From NCBI RefSeq assembly GCF_007859955.1, contig NZ_SJPR01000003.1, positions 523,108-587,107 on the forward strand: a stretch of DNA of 64,000 bases. The letters run 5' to 3'. Positions 48,804 to 58,036 of this stretch are shown in pieces; position 1 is the stretch's first letter; every line of letters begins with the position of its first letter. Source of the DNA: Botrimarina colliarenosi. Lineage in GTDB: Bacteria > Planctomycetota > Planctomycetia > Pirellulales > Lacipirellulaceae. The notes under the pieces were generated by a model. That model searched no databases and was not told the DNA's origin. It was given only the letters and a program-made list of their open reading frames with translations. The position numbers were made by a program, and so were the translations under genes.

Positions 48804-48900
48804 CGATCTCCGAGGGCTTGCGCCCCCGGCTCAGGAACACGCCGATGGTCGCCCGTCACGTCTCGCATCTGAGCCGGGGCGCAAGCCCTCGGAGCGATCG
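48804..48900. repeat. 31-bp-arm palindrome
   Basis: The arms CGATCTCCGAGGGCTTGCGC+CCCCGGCTCAG (48804-48834) and CTGAGCCGGGGCGCAAGCCC+TCGGAGCGATCG (48869-48900) are complementary apart from one or two bases. This arm family appears once in the window. It lies 10 bases beyond the stop of the minus-strand glycosyltransferase gene. Confidence 0.75.
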
Positions 48901-48910
48901 ACCAAACCGC

Positions 48911-50206
48911 TCACCCCCCAATCAGCTGCCGGTAGACCGCCAAGGTCCCTTCCGCCATCTGGTCGGCGTGGAACCGCTCGCGGATCGCCGCATGTCCCGC
49001 CTCGCCGTGGCGGCGGCGGGCGGCCGGGTCGTCCAGCAGCTGGGCCAGGGTCTCGGCCAGGGACCCCGCGTCGTGGGGGTCGTGCAGCAGCCCCCCGCCG
49101 GTGACGGCGATCATCTCGGGGAACGATCCATGCCCCGGCAGCACCACCGGAACGGCGACCGCCATCGCCTCCAGAGCGGGCAGCCCCTTCGCCTCGGCGT
49201 AGATGGTCGGCGTGCTGAACACGTCGAGCGACGCCAGCAGGGCGTACTTGGCGGCCCGATCGAGCTCGCCGTGGTAGTGGAACTTGCCCGCCAGCAGGCC
49301 CGTGTCGGACCGTTTCCGGAGGTCGATCAGGTAGTCGCGGTCGCCGGCGCCCAGGTAGCCGCCGGCGTGCAATTCGATCGGTAGGTCGGGCCGGTGTTCG
49401 GCGAGCAACTCGCACGCCTCGACCAGCAGGTGCAGCCCTTTTTCGTGACAGACGCGGGCGAAGTAGCCGATCCGCAGCGGGCCCGTCGGCGCCGCGTCGT
49501 GGGAGCGGGCCGCGATCCCGTCGAGGCTCAGGCCGTGGGGGACGACGTGGACGTTGGAGCGATCGACAGCAAGGTACTCGGCCATAAAGTCGGCGTAGTA
49601 GCCATTGAGGGCCGTGAAGCCGGCGACCTCGGCGGCGCGTTCGCGGAGCAGCGCGCGGGCCTCTTCGTAGTGGGGCGGCGTCAGCGCCTCGAGGAACAAG
49701 TCCTCGCCGCTCAGCGAGCAGACAACCGGCGGCCCGCAGCGGTCGGCGATCCGCCGGGCCATCCCCAGTAGCATGGAGTTGGAGAGGTGCACCACGTCGG
49801 GCTTCGCTTCGTCCACCAGCCAATCGACGAGTTGGTCGAGCTGCCGGGCTTGGTTCCCTTCCTCGCCACGGAGCATCGAGACGGTGAGCGCGCCGAGTTT
49901 GGCCGGGTCGACGCTGCCAGCGCCGCTGGTCGCGAACTTGAGGAACCGCGGGTGATCGACCAACCGTTCCAGCCACCGCGGCGCCCGGCGGAACCACGGC
50001 GCGACTTGTTTGAGGTACGAGTTGACGCCGCCGAAGAAAATTCGCGGCACGGGCGAGCTCGGCTCGTCGGTGCGGAGCGGCGTGTAGGTCGGCACGAGGA
50101 ACACGTCCTCGCCACGCGCCCGCAGCGCGTTGGCGAGCGTGTTGTCGTGCAGGCAACTACCGCAGTACATCCCCGCGGCACCGGCGGCTAGGTAGGCGAT
50201 TCGCAT
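48911..50206 (-). CDS. family 4 glycosyltransferase
   Basis: This 431-residue GT-B enzyme has the donor-side motif EAKGLPALEAMAVAVPVVLP and the later GGGLLHDPHDAGSLAETL. The N-terminal domain begins MRIAYLAAGAAGMYCGSCLH, with a glycine-rich acceptor loop, and RIGYFARVCHEKGLHLLVEA marks the start of the C-terminal domain. It transfers a sugar from an activated donor in glycan synthesis. Acceptor and donor cannot be deduced. No glycan operon surrounds it. Confidence 0.9.
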   Translation of the reverse strand: MRIAYLAAGAAGMYCGSCLHDNTLANALRARGEDVFLVPTYTPLRTDEPSSPVPRIFFGGVNSYLKQVAPWFRRAPRWLERLVDHPRFLKFATSGAGSVDPAKLGALTVSMLRGEEGNQARQLDQLVDWLVDEAKPDVVHLSNSMLLGMARRIADRCGPPVVCSLSGEDLFLEALTPPHYEEARALLRERAAEVAGFTALNGYYADFMAEYLAVDRSNVHVVPHGLSLDGIAARSHDAAPTGPLRIGYFARVCHEKGLHLLVEACELLAEHRPDLPIELHAGGYLGAGDRDYLIDLRKRSDTGLLAGKFHYHGELDRAAKYALLASLDVFSTPTIYAEAKGLPALEAMAVAVPVVLPGHGSFPEMIAVTGGGLLHDPHDAGSLAETLAQLLDDPAARRRHGEAGHAAIRERFHADQMAEGTLAVYRQLIGG

Positions 50207-50248
50207 TGAGGATTTACCGCGGAGTTCGCCAAGGACGCGGAGAATTGG

Positions 50249-50334
50249 TAGGGTCCGCTGTGCGGACCGCCGAGTGGACTTCGTCGCATGCGCGGCGTTC
50301 GATTGCCATATGCGGTCCGCACAGCGGACCCTAC
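50249..50334. repeat. 22-bp-arm palindrome
   Basis: The arms TAGGGTCCGCTGTGCGGACC+GC (50249-50270) and GCGGTCCGCACAGCGGACCC+TAC (50312-50334) are each partly self-complementary as well. The same arms flank the nested element at 32306-32588. A GCGGAGTTCGCCAAGGACGC+GGAG half-arm of another family lies at its left (50219-50243). Confidence 0.75.
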
Positions 50335-50338
50335 GCGG

Positions 50339-51961
50339 TTAAACCGAACCCGGAAAGAACTTCGCCAGTGTTTCCGCCTTCGGCTTGGGCGTGATGAACG
50401 ACACGACGAGCATTGCGACCGTCGAAGCGAGCACCATCACGGCGACGGGCATCACCTCGAACGTTGTTTCGCCGAGCGTCACGGGGATCGCGTACGCCTC
50501 GTCGTCGGCGTAGCCCGACGCGCGGAACAGGTAGAACCACGTGCCGATCGCCGTCAGCACGGTTGCGTAGGCGCCCCACTTCGTCAGTCCGCGCCAGTAG
50601 ACCGCCGCCAGGGCGAGCGGGAACAAGCTGGCGAAACCGCTGAAGCACCACACCCCGAGCGTGAAGACGCCGCGCGGGTCGAACAGACTGAAGAAGTAGG
50701 TGAGGGCGACGATCGCGATGATGAACGCCCGGGCGGTCCAGATGTGCTGGGCGTCGGTGTAGCGGTCGCGGCCGCCGTAGTGCAGCATCACGTCCTCGGT
50801 GAACATCGTGCCGAGGCAGAGGAACTGGCTGTCGAGGCTCGACATGATGGCGGCCAGCACGCCGGCGGTCAGCAACCCGGCCAGCACCGGCATGCCGGTC
50901 GATTTCACCATGAAGGCGAGTACCTTGTTCGGCTCGGCGGCGATCGGCGGCGGCACATTGACCAGCGCCCCGGCGGCCCAGACGCCCAACAAGATGCAGG
51001 GCACCCAAACGATCATGATAAAGATCGGGTGGACGACCACGGCGAGCTTAAAGCTGTTGGCGCTCTTGGCCGTGAGCCAGTGCTGGAAGAGGTGGGGAAA
51101 CATGCCGACCGAGAGCGGCACGAACATGTAGGTGAGGAACTTGGAGGTCGAGATCCCCGAACGGGTGAGCTTCTCCGGCGGGATGCTCGCGCTGAGTTTC
51201 TGGAGGTTGGCGAAGAAGCCCGACTCGCCCCCCAGCTTCTGGGTGAGGATGTAGAACATCACGAGCCCCAGGACCATGAAGACCATCGTCTGAAAGCCGT
51301 TGGCCCAAGCGGTGCCTCGCATGCCGCCGAAGAAGACGTAGGTCAGCACCACGCCGCAGATCACGAGCGAAGCCAGGTGTCGTGGGACACCTCCTTTGCT
51401 GCCGGCTTCGGTCGCGTAGCCCGATTCGAGGAACGACGGGAAGGTCCCCTCGGCGAAGGTCGCGTTTTGGACGGTCGGCCCTTCGTCGCCGGCGACGACG
51501 CGGCCCTGCGTAACGACGTTGATGAACAGGCCTGCCGACATCACGCCGATCAGCAGGTAAGGAATCACCAACGCCACGAGCACGGGGAACAGCACCAGAC
51601 CAATGCGGTCGCTATCGAGCCGGTCGCGGAAGAACTGCACCTGTGTGCGGTAGCCGTACTTCTGGCCGAGCTTCCAAAGGGGAACGCCGAGCACGAAGAA
51701 ACAGAGCGAGTGAATGATGCCGCTCGACGAGGCGAGCATGCCGTAGACGCCGACGCCCCGTTTGAACGCCTCGCCGGTCGAGCCCACGAGGGCGAACGCC
51801 GTCATCGTCGTGCCGAAGAGCGACAGCAGCAACAAGATCGGCCCGATCGAGTGGCTCGCCAGCATGTAGTCGCTCGACGTGCCGCGGCCGAATCGGCTCG
51901 CGCCGAAACCGAGCAGCAGGAGCAGGGCGAGGTAGCCGCCAATGATCCAGAGTTGAATCAT
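50339..51961 (-). CDS. sodium:solute symporter
   Basis: This 540-residue integral membrane protein has about 13 hydrophobic helices, as in the SSS family. Recognisable parts are the opening IIGGYLALLLLLGFGASRFG, TAFALVGSTGEAFKRGVGVY, GGMRGTAWANGFQTMVFMVL, and AAIMSSLDSQFLCLGTMFTEDV, a typical SSS helix-8/9 signature with the Ser for sodium binding. The first gene of the pair encodes the DUF3311 subunit; its stop overlaps this ATG by 4 bases. Substrate unknown; SSS members take up sugars, amino acids, pantothenate or acetate. Confidence 0.92.
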   Translation of the reverse strand: MIQLWIIGGYLALLLLLGFGASRFGRGTSSDYMLASHSIGPILLLLSLFGTTMTAFALVGSTGEAFKRGVGVYGMLASSSGIIHSLCFFVLGVPLWKLGQKYGYRTQVQFFRDRLDSDRIGLVLFPVLVALVIPYLLIGVMSAGLFINVVTQGRVVAGDEGPTVQNATFAEGTFPSFLESGYATEAGSKGGVPRHLASLVICGVVLTYVFFGGMRGTAWANGFQTMVFMVLGLVMFYILTQKLGGESGFFANLQKLSASIPPEKLTRSGISTSKFLTYMFVPLSVGMFPHLFQHWLTAKSANSFKLAVVVHPIFIMIVWVPCILLGVWAAGALVNVPPPIAAEPNKVLAFMVKSTGMPVLAGLLTAGVLAAIMSSLDSQFLCLGTMFTEDVMLHYGGRDRYTDAQHIWTARAFIIAIVALTYFFSLFDPRGVFTLGVWCFSGFASLFPLALAAVYWRGLTKWGAYATVLTAIGTWFYLFRASGYADDEAYAIPVTLGETTFEVMPVAVMVLASTVAMLVVSFITPKPKAETLAKFFPGSV

Positions 51962-52176
51962 GCCGCACCTCCCGCCGTGGCTTGCGTGTCGTCATCGGCC
52001 GGCCAGCAGTACTTGGTCGCTAGGAACCAAGTGATGCTCGCCCCAATGCTGATCCCCATATGCCAAGCGAGCCCGATCGGCAGGAAGCCGAAGACGAGGC
52101 GCTCGTCGGTCCAGAACCAGACGTCCTGGTGAAGCACGATCAAGAGGAGCACGAGGCCCCAGACCACTTTGTTCAT
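51958..52176 (-). CDS. DUF3311-like small membrane partner of the symporter
   Basis: This 72-residue protein has two membrane segments (VVWGLVLLLIVLHQDVWFW and VFGFLPIGLAWHMGISIGA) and the phrase LPIGLAWH that is typical of DUF3311 proteins found next to SSS transporters. It overlaps the symporter gene by 4 bases (ATGA), so both are made together. It probably stabilises the transporter or adjusts it. A TATACT box lies about 20 bases upstream on the minus strand, without a clear -35. Confidence 0.8.
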   Translation of the reverse strand: MNKVVWGLVLLLIVLHQDVWFWTDERLVFGFLPIGLAWHMGISIGASITWFLATKYCWPADDDTQATAGGAA

Positions 52177-52237
52177 CGCCTGTCTCGGATCGGAGTATAA
52201 ACTAGGCCGCTTGCCACTCTATCAGGCGAGTCACCAC

Positions 52238-52324
52238 TGTAGGAGGCGTCTCTGACGCCGATCACACGCGCACCACGACGTTTCGGCATGGACGCCGTAA
52301 TCGGCGTCGGAGACGCCTCCTACA
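52238..52324. repeat. 25-bp-arm palindrome
   Basis: The arms TGTAGGAGGCGTCTCTGACG+CCGAT (52238-52262) and ATCGGCGTCGGAGACGCCTC+CTACA (52300-52324) differ at one position. It is nearly identical in its arms to the inner palindrome at 4362-4447, and related to 21830-21929. It lies between the symporter operon and the ferredoxin-NADP reductase gene. Confidence 0.8.
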
Positions 52325-52341
52325 GCAAAAACACTCATTCG

Positions 52342-53301
52342 CTACCAGTATTTCTCATAATGGATGTTGCCGGGCTTCTTCGGCTCGTCGGCCTGGAAGC
52401 CGAGGGCCTCGAGCGCTTCGACGGTTCCGCGCGGCGTCGGGTAGCGGCCTTCGGGATGCCCGTCCTTGTGGGGGATGCCGATCATCGCCGGGTTGCCGCA
52501 TAGGAAGACCTTCGTTGTGCGCGGGTCGAGGTCGAACCCCAGCTGCGCCGAAGCGGTCGCGCTGCCGAGCAGGTCTTGCACATAGACGGCCCCCGTGTAG
52601 CCGGGTTCGCTGACGTTGCGGTTCTCTTTTTCACGGGTGGTTAGCGGAACGTAGCGGTACTGGGGGTAGGCTTCCATGAGCCGGTGGTGCTCGGCGAGGT
52701 AACCCAGATCGGCGCGGTAACGGACACAGCAGAGGCTGGCGATGCGGCCCTCGTGCCCGTCGGCGAGCAGCTTGGCGAGCATCGCGTTGTGCGGCGCCTC
52801 GCCGGTGCCGGTGCTGGCGAAGACGATGTTGTCGGTCGGCTTGAGGTCGCCCAGCACGAAGTGCCCCTTGGGGCGGGGATTCATCTCGAGCCGGTCGCCC
52901 ACTTGGCGGAGGAAGAGCCGCGGCGTGAACGCCGGGGGCGCCTTCTCGGCCTGCGTCACGAGGGCGATATAGAACTCGATCTCGGTCTCGTCACCGGCCG
53001 CGGCGACGCTGCCGTCGTCGTTAAGCAGCCGGCAACTAATCGAGTAGGCGCGTTTGGCGAGACGGCGGACCGTCTTCTCGTTGTGCGTTTCGGGGTCCGC
53101 CTCGGGGTGACGTGGCTCCCAGTTCCCGAGGCCGAGGGTCGTGTACTGCCCCGGTTCGTAGCCGAGCGCTTTCCCCTCATCGAGCCGCACGCGGAGACGC
53201 GCCAGCCGGTCGTTCACGAGGCTGAAGTGCGTGAGCGTCGCGTTGTAATGCAACGCGCGAAGCTCGGCGATTTCCTCGTCGGAGAGGCGAGGGGTCTCCA
53301 T
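52342..53301 (-). CDS. ferredoxin--NADP reductase
   Basis: The start at ATG 53301 (METPRLSDEEIAELRALHYN) gives 319 residues. FAD-binding parts are YEPGQYTTLGLGNW and RAYSISC; the region before NADP binding has PKGHFVLGDL; the NADP site is FASTGTGEAPHNAML, followed by VRYRADLGYLAEH and FLCGNPAMI. It passes electrons between NADPH and ferredoxin or flavodoxin. About 100 codons of open frame upstream do not look coding and are excluded. The gene is isolated. Confidence 0.9.
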   Translation of the reverse strand: METPRLSDEEIAELRALHYNATLTHFSLVNDRLARLRVRLDEGKALGYEPGQYTTLGLGNWEPRHPEADPETHNEKTVRRLAKRAYSISCRLLNDDGSVAAAGDETEIEFYIALVTQAEKAPPAFTPRLFLRQVGDRLEMNPRPKGHFVLGDLKPTDNIVFASTGTGEAPHNAMLAKLLADGHEGRIASLCCVRYRADLGYLAEHHRLMEAYPQYRYVPLTTREKENRNVSEPGYTGAVYVQDLLGSATASAQLGFDLDPRTTKVFLCGNPAMIGIPHKDGHPEGRYPTPRGTVEALEALGFQADEPKKPGNIHYEKYW

Positions 53302-53519
53302 CAAACCGTCCTGGGCGAGACGAGCGGCGGGCGAGAGTACGGGCGCTCTCGCAAGGTTAAGTAGAATAGCCGAGCGGCCTTGCGCCGACCATTGCGGTTG
53401 GCGCCACGTCGCGCGATGACGAGAGAATCCATCCGTCGAAGGAGGCTTCTCCACCCGCTGCGAGCCACGATGAGCCAGATAGCTCCTTCGATGCGGCTGG
53501 CGTCTCCGAGCCGCTGCGG

Positions 53520-53954
53520 CTACTCGCCGGCGGCGGCTTTCTCCTGCGGCGCCGCGGCTGAAGGGGCGGCGGCCGCCGACGCGGCGACAAGGTTCGAATC
53601 GAACACCTTGACGCCCGACCACAACGGCCCCGCTTCTTTGATAAACGCCAAGTGCCGCGGGTGGGTCTGGTACGTGTCGTGGGCCGCGGGGCTGTCGAAC
53701 ACGACGTGCAAGGCGACCTGGAACGACGTGTCATTCACCTCTCGGTCGCGGTCTTCGGCGATCGTGCCGACAGTGAAGTAGATGACGCCCGTATGGTCGG
53801 CGAGGTACTTGTGGCAGGCGGCGACGAGCTGGTCGCGATTCGCGTCGTTCGGCTCGGTGAGCGTGAAGAAGACCATGTGCGCCTGCGGCGCTGCGACGGC
53901 GTAAGGCGTGGACACGAAAAGGATTGCGGCGACCAAGGCGAGGGCTTTGAACAT
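53520..53954 (-). CDS. secreted Dabb-domain protein
   Basis: The start at ATG 53954 (MFKALALVAAILFVSTPYAV) gives 144 residues with a signal peptide ending at AVAAPQ. The mature part reads HMVFFTLTEPNDANRDQLVA, then VNDTSFQVALHVVFDSPAAH and DTYQTHPRHLAFIKE, the pattern of a stress-responsive alpha-beta barrel (Dabb) ferredoxin-like fold. The C-terminal tail is low-complexity Ala/Pro. Export is unusual for this mostly cytoplasmic family. Function is unknown. Confidence 0.8.
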   Translation of the reverse strand: MFKALALVAAILFVSTPYAVAAPQAHMVFFTLTEPNDANRDQLVAACHKYLADHTGVIYFTVGTIAEDRDREVNDTSFQVALHVVFDSPAAHDTYQTHPRHLAFIKEAGPLWSGVKVFDSNLVAASAAAAPSAAAPQEKAAAGE

Positions 53955-54099
53955 CGTTGGGTTCTCGTGCGTAGCGGAGGGTCGGATAAGACGATTGGCA
54001 AAGTCGAGGTTAGCCCGCCGGGGCGCCGCTGGCCACAGTCGCCTTGCCGTCCCTCCCGCCCCAGCGGCCCCCGGCCGCCCCGCCCCGGAGCCCCTCGAA

Positions 54100-55218
54100 A
54101 TGTCCAACAGCCCCCTGCTGCAGCCGTTCGACTTGCGTGGCCTTGAACTGAAGAACCGTGTCGTCCTCGCCCCGCTGACCCGCGCCAGGGCCGGCAAGGA
54201 CCGCGTCCCCAACGCCTTGATGGGGAAGTACTACTCCCAGCGGGCGTCGGCGGGACTGGTGATTAGCGAGGGGACCACCATCGGCGAGCAAGCCAACGGC
54301 TGGACCGAGTCGGCCGGCATCTATACCGACGCGCACGTCGAGGGCTGGAAGCCGGTCGTGCAGGCGGTCCATGACGCCGGCGGTGTGTTCTTCTGCCAAC
54401 TCTGGCACTGCGGGCGGGCTTCGCATCCCGATTTCCACGACGGCGAGCCGCAGGTGGCGCCGTCGGCCATCAAGATTGAAGGCGACGAGGCCCGCACCCC
54501 CGAGGGGAAAAAGCCGCACGTGACGCCCCGCGCTCTGGAGACCGACGAGATCCCCGACGTGGTGGACCTCTATCGCCAGGCCGCCAAACGGGCCAAGGCG
54601 GCCGGCTTCGACGGCGTCGAGATCCATGGCGCCAACGGCTACTTGATCGACGAGTTCTTGCAGTCGAAGACCAATCACCGCACCGACGCCTACGGCGGCT
54701 CGATCGAGAATCGCTACCGGTTCCTCGATGAGATCGTCCAGGCGATCGGCGAGGTTTATCCGACGAGCCGAATCGGCGTGCGGCAAAGCCCCAACGGCGC
54801 GTTCAACGACATGGGCTCGCCCGACTACCGCGAGCAGTTCCTCTACGTCGCCGAGAAACTTTCCGCCTACGGTCTGGCTTACCTACACGTGATGGATGGG
54901 CTCGCGTTCGGATTCCACGACCTGGGCGAGCCATTGACGCTGGCCGACTACCGGAAGGTGTTCGACGGCCCGCTGATGGGCAACTGCGGGTATGTCCAAG
55001 AGTCGGCCGAGGCGGCGATCGCATCGGGGGACGCCGACCTCATCAGCTTCGGCCGCCCTTACATCTCGAACCCCGACTTGGTCGAGCGCTTCGCGAATGG
55101 CTGGCCCCTCGCCGACCCGGCGCCGGTGTCGGCCTGGTACTCGCACGACGCCGAAGGGTACGCCGACTTCCCAACCTACAAAGACCAGCTGGCGTCGACG
55201 GAAACAGCGACGGCTTAG
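54100..55218 (+). CDS. Old Yellow Enzyme-family alkene reductase
   Basis: The start at ATG 54100 (MSNSPLLQPFDLRGLELKNR) gives 372 residues. It is an FMN beta-barrel enzyme that reduces activated double bonds with NAD(P)H, of the NemA/OYE class. Hallmarks are VVLAPLTRARAG, VISEGTTIGEQANGW, FCQLWHCGRASHPDF, the substrate-binding block FDGVEIHGANGYLIDEFLQS followed by KTNHRTDAYGGSIENR, and LISFGRPYISNPDLVERF. Upstream codons are proline- and arginine-rich and not coding. It is divergent from the Dabb gene. Confidence 0.92.
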   Translation: MSNSPLLQPFDLRGLELKNRVVLAPLTRARAGKDRVPNALMGKYYSQRASAGLVISEGTTIGEQANGWTESAGIYTDAHVEGWKPVVQAVHDAGGVFFCQLWHCGRASHPDFHDGEPQVAPSAIKIEGDEARTPEGKKPHVTPRALETDEIPDVVDLYRQAAKRAKAAGFDGVEIHGANGYLIDEFLQSKTNHRTDAYGGSIENRYRFLDEIVQAIGEVYPTSRIGVRQSPNGAFNDMGSPDYREQFLYVAEKLSAYGLAYLHVMDGLAFGFHDLGEPLTLADYRKVFDGPLMGNCGYVQESAEAAIASGDADLISFGRPYISNPDLVERFANGWPLADPAPVSAWYSHDAEGYADFPTYKDQLASTETATA

Positions 55219-55280
55219 CCCCCCCCTCGACGAGTCCCGCTAACGGCCAACACCGGCAAATCGGCTGAGTCGGTCGTGGG

Positions 55281-56864
55281 TTATCGCACTTGTATCGTCT
55301 CGATCCGCATGGTGGTCGTTACTTGGTAAAGGTCCTTCCGCTCGTCTTGGAGCGGGCGGACCGAGCCGATGTCGCGCTGCACGGCGAGGTCGTTCAGATC
55401 GAGTTCGGCGATGACGACCGATTCGTTGTTCGCCTCACCCTCGGCGAGGACGCCATCCTTGGGGAAGGCGAAGTCGCATGGCGTGCAGACGGCGGCCTGG
55501 CCGTAGTTGATCAGAAAGCTCTTCACCTGCGGCAGGTTGCCGACGCAGCCCGCCATGACGACGTAGACCACGTTCTCGACCGCGCGGGCTTGGGCGCAGT
55601 GGCGGACGCGGTTGTAGCCCTTCCGCTCGGTCGTCGCGAACGGCACGAACAGCACCTCAACGCCGTGCCTGGTGAGCAGCCGTGAGAGCTCGGGGAATTC
55701 AATGTCGTAGCAGATCAGGATGCCGATCCGGCCGAGCGGCGTGTCGAAGACCCGAAGGTCGTCCCCGGGCTGCATGTTGTAGTACTCCCGCTCGGCCGGG
55801 GTCATATGCAACTTCGGCTGCGTGTAGATCTGACCGCTCGGGGTGAACAGGTGGGCGATGTTGAGCAAATCCCCTTCGTGGTCGATCACCGGGTGCGACC
55901 CCGCAATGAAGTAGAGGCCATACTTCATCGCCATCCGCTTGCAGAGCTCGCAGTAGCGGTCGTGCATCTTGGCGATCTCACGCACCGCTTCGAGCGTGTC
56001 GGTCTGTGAGGGCAGCAGCGTGAAAAGCTGGACCGTGAACAGCTCGGGCAGCAGCAAGAAGTGGCAGTGGTACTCGTTCGCGGTGTCGGCGAAGAATTCG
56101 ACCTGCATCTCGAACTGGGCCCAGTCGGTGAGGGGCCGTAGCTGGTATTGCCCGGCGCAGACGCGGACCTTGCGGACCGGCCGGCGGATCGGCGGGGCCG
56201 CGATCAGCCGCCGTGCGGGGTCGAAGTCCGGGTTGAGCATCTCGAGGAACGTGGCGTAGTTCATGCTCTCGCCGTCGCTCAGGTATCCGTAATGGATGCC
56301 GAGCACCTGGTAGCCCGCCTTGAGGTGGGCCGACAACGCCTGGTCGTGGAGCATCCCCTGCTTGACGGCTTCGACGTACTGCATCGGGGTGAGCCGCTTG
56401 GCGTGTTCCGCGTAGCCCGGCATGCGCCCGCCGGCCACCATCCGCCGCAAGTTGAACCGCTTCAGCACCGCCTTACGCCGCTTATAAAGCCGCGCCGCGA
56501 CCTTCTTGCCGCGCCAGTCGGGCACGACGGCGATGTCCGACCCGTACAGCGTGTCGCCCGCCGGGTCGTGCGTGCCAAAAGTGCCGACGCCGGTGATCTC
56601 GTCGTACGAGTGCCAAGGCGACTCGTCGTCGAGAATCACGATTAGCGAGGTGGCGTAGCCAACGACGCGGCCCTCGATTTCCGCCAGGTACTGCCCCTCC
56701 GGGAACGCCGCCAGCTGCATCCGCAGCTTGCGCTCGTCCATGAAGGTCTCTTCCGGCATGCCGGGGTAGCACTCCCGTTGGCAGGCCACCAGTGCCGCGA
56801 GATCCTCGCTCGTCCAACGGCGGATCCGAACGGGGTTCCTTTCAGACGCGGGCTTTTCGTCCAT
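55281..56864 (-). CDS. GNAT acetyltransferase fused to a nitrilase-superfamily amidase
   Basis: The start at ATG 56864 (MDEKPASERNPVRIRRW) gives 527 residues with two domains. The first (about 12-220) is GNAT-like: RIRRWTSEDLAALVACQREC, then GYATSLIVI and the acetyl-CoA loop region GSDIAVVPDWRGKKVAARLY. The second (about 245-520) is a carbon-nitrogen hydrolase with catalytic Glu in LLLPELFTV, Lys in QPKLHMTPAE and Cys in ILICYDIEFPE. Either the acetylated product is the amidase substrate, or the GNAT domain binds acyl-CoA for regulation. Such fusions exist in other bacteria; the substrate is not known to me. Confidence 0.9.
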   Translation of the reverse strand: MDEKPASERNPVRIRRWTSEDLAALVACQRECYPGMPEETFMDERKLRMQLAAFPEGQYLAEIEGRVVGYATSLIVILDDESPWHSYDEITGVGTFGTHDPAGDTLYGSDIAVVPDWRGKKVAARLYKRRKAVLKRFNLRRMVAGGRMPGYAEHAKRLTPMQYVEAVKQGMLHDQALSAHLKAGYQVLGIHYGYLSDGESMNYATFLEMLNPDFDPARRLIAAPPIRRPVRKVRVCAGQYQLRPLTDWAQFEMQVEFFADTANEYHCHFLLLPELFTVQLFTLLPSQTDTLEAVREIAKMHDRYCELCKRMAMKYGLYFIAGSHPVIDHEGDLLNIAHLFTPSGQIYTQPKLHMTPAEREYYNMQPGDDLRVFDTPLGRIGILICYDIEFPELSRLLTRHGVEVLFVPFATTERKGYNRVRHCAQARAVENVVYVVMAGCVGNLPQVKSFLINYGQAAVCTPCDFAFPKDGVLAEGEANNESVVIAELDLNDLAVQRDIGSVRPLQDERKDLYQVTTTMRIETIQVR

Positions 56865-57025
56865 TCGGGAGCAGGCGTGGGGTAAACAGGTATCGACGGG
56901 GCAAGTCGCGGCAAAGCCGCTGGAGAACTTCCTCACCGAAGATACCGTACGGAGCGAACCGTTGTGAGATGAATCGTCAGGCACGCCCGTCGCGAGCCGC
57001 AGGACGCGAAGCGGCCCGGGTTGGA

Positions 57026-57053
57026 TTGACGCCCCCCCGGACGACGCGATAAC
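57026..57053 (+). promoter_or_regulatory. possible nei promoter
   Basis: TTGACG (57026-57031), 16 bases, GATAAC (57048-57053); a shift of two bases gives TAACGG with an 18-base spacer. It lies about 40 bases before the ATG at 57095. The match is modest. Confidence 0.3.
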
Positions 57054-57094
57054 GGTAAAAGACGAACTTCGCACCACCAACCGAGGCCCGAGCC

Positions 57095-57928
57095 ATGCCC
57101 GAAGGAGACACGCTCTACCGCGTCGCCTCCGCGGTGCGCCCGGTCCTGGAGGGTCGCCTTATCGAGGCCGCTAGCAGCTCCGACCGCACCACGGTCGATC
57201 CGATCGACGCCGGGTCGTTGGTCGGCCGCACCGTGACCGAGGTCGCCGCGCGGGGCAAACACCTGATGATCACAACGGACGACGACCGGGTCGTCCATCT
57301 GCACCTCGGCATGACCGGCTCGGTCCACGTCTATCCCTTGGGCGAACCGTGGCGGAAGAACCCCTCGAGCGCCGCCATCGCGCTGACGACCTCCGCGCAT
57401 ACGATCGTCTGCTTTAGTCCCAAGCTGCTCGAGCTGGTCACCGTGACGCACCTTCGACGCAACGGCTACCTACAGCGTCTGGGCCCGGACCTGATGCTCG
57501 CCGACAGCGACCTGGCGGCCGCGCTGCAGCGATTGCGCGTGCACAACGTGACGCCGATCGGCGAGGCGGTGATGAACCAGACGATCGCCGCGGGGATCGG
57601 CAATGTCTACAAGAGCGAGACCCTCTTTATCGCCCGCATCAACCCATGGACGCGGGTCGGTGAACTGTGCGACGAGCGGCTCCTCAATTACCTCAGCGAG
57701 TCGCGCCGGCTGATGCGGCTCAACCGTGGTCCGGGGCGCCGCGTGACACGCTTCCGAGACGATGGCAAACGCCACTGGGTCTACGGCCGCCGCGGCGAAC
57801 CATGCTACGAGTGCGGCACGACGATCACGCTCCGCCGCCAAGGCGACGCGGGCCGTACCACGTACTGGTGCGCGACCTGCCAACCGACGATCGAGCCGCG
57901 GCGGCCGTCGAGCGAAGGCGTTATCTAA
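57095..57928 (+). CDS. nei: Fpg/Nei-family DNA glycosylase (endonuclease VIII type)
   Basis: This 277-residue base-excision repair enzyme removes oxidised bases and nicks the abasic site. After Met removal the N-terminus is Pro-Glu-Gly-Asp-Thr (PEGDT), which favours the Nei branch over Fpg (PELPEV). Visible are GKHLMI with the catalytic-loop Lys, HLHLGMTGSV, the H2TH motif NQTIAAGIGNVYKSETLF and a zinc finger C-x2-C...C-x2-C (CYECG, WCATCQ). Length is normal. It is divergent from the nitrilase fusion and convergent with a PEP-CTERM gene across a terminator. Confidence 0.93.
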   Translation: MPEGDTLYRVASAVRPVLEGRLIEAASSSDRTTVDPIDAGSLVGRTVTEVAARGKHLMITTDDDRVVHLHLGMTGSVHVYPLGEPWRKNPSSAAIALTTSAHTIVCFSPKLLELVTVTHLRRNGYLQRLGPDLMLADSDLAAALQRLRVHNVTPIGEAVMNQTIAAGIGNVYKSETLFIARINPWTRVGELCDERLLNYLSESRRLMRLNRGPGRRVTRFRDDGKRHWVYGRRGEPCYECGTTITLRRQGDAGRTTYWCATCQPTIEPRRPSSEGVI

Positions 57929-57947
57929 GGAGACCTTGAAAACGACA

Positions 57948-57978
57948 GCCGCCCGCATGGCGAGGCCATGCGGGCGGC
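57948..57978. terminator. terminator between convergent genes
   Basis: The 14-bp stem GCCGCCCGCATGGC and its complement enclose a 3-base loop. A T-containing stretch (GTTTTC) follows on the minus strand, so it best fits the minus-strand PEP-CTERM gene ending at 58037; it may also stop nei transcription. Confidence 0.7.
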
Positions 57979-58036
57979 GGAGAGATTCTTGGCGTCGTCG
58001 ATTCGTCTCAAGCGAGCGAACGGCAACGAAGGGGAA

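Noticed and set aside
50288..52132. A 614-codon open frame on the plus strand opposite the symporter
   Set aside because: It is rich in His, Arg, Glu and Gln without domains; the membrane protein on the minus strand is clearly the real gene.
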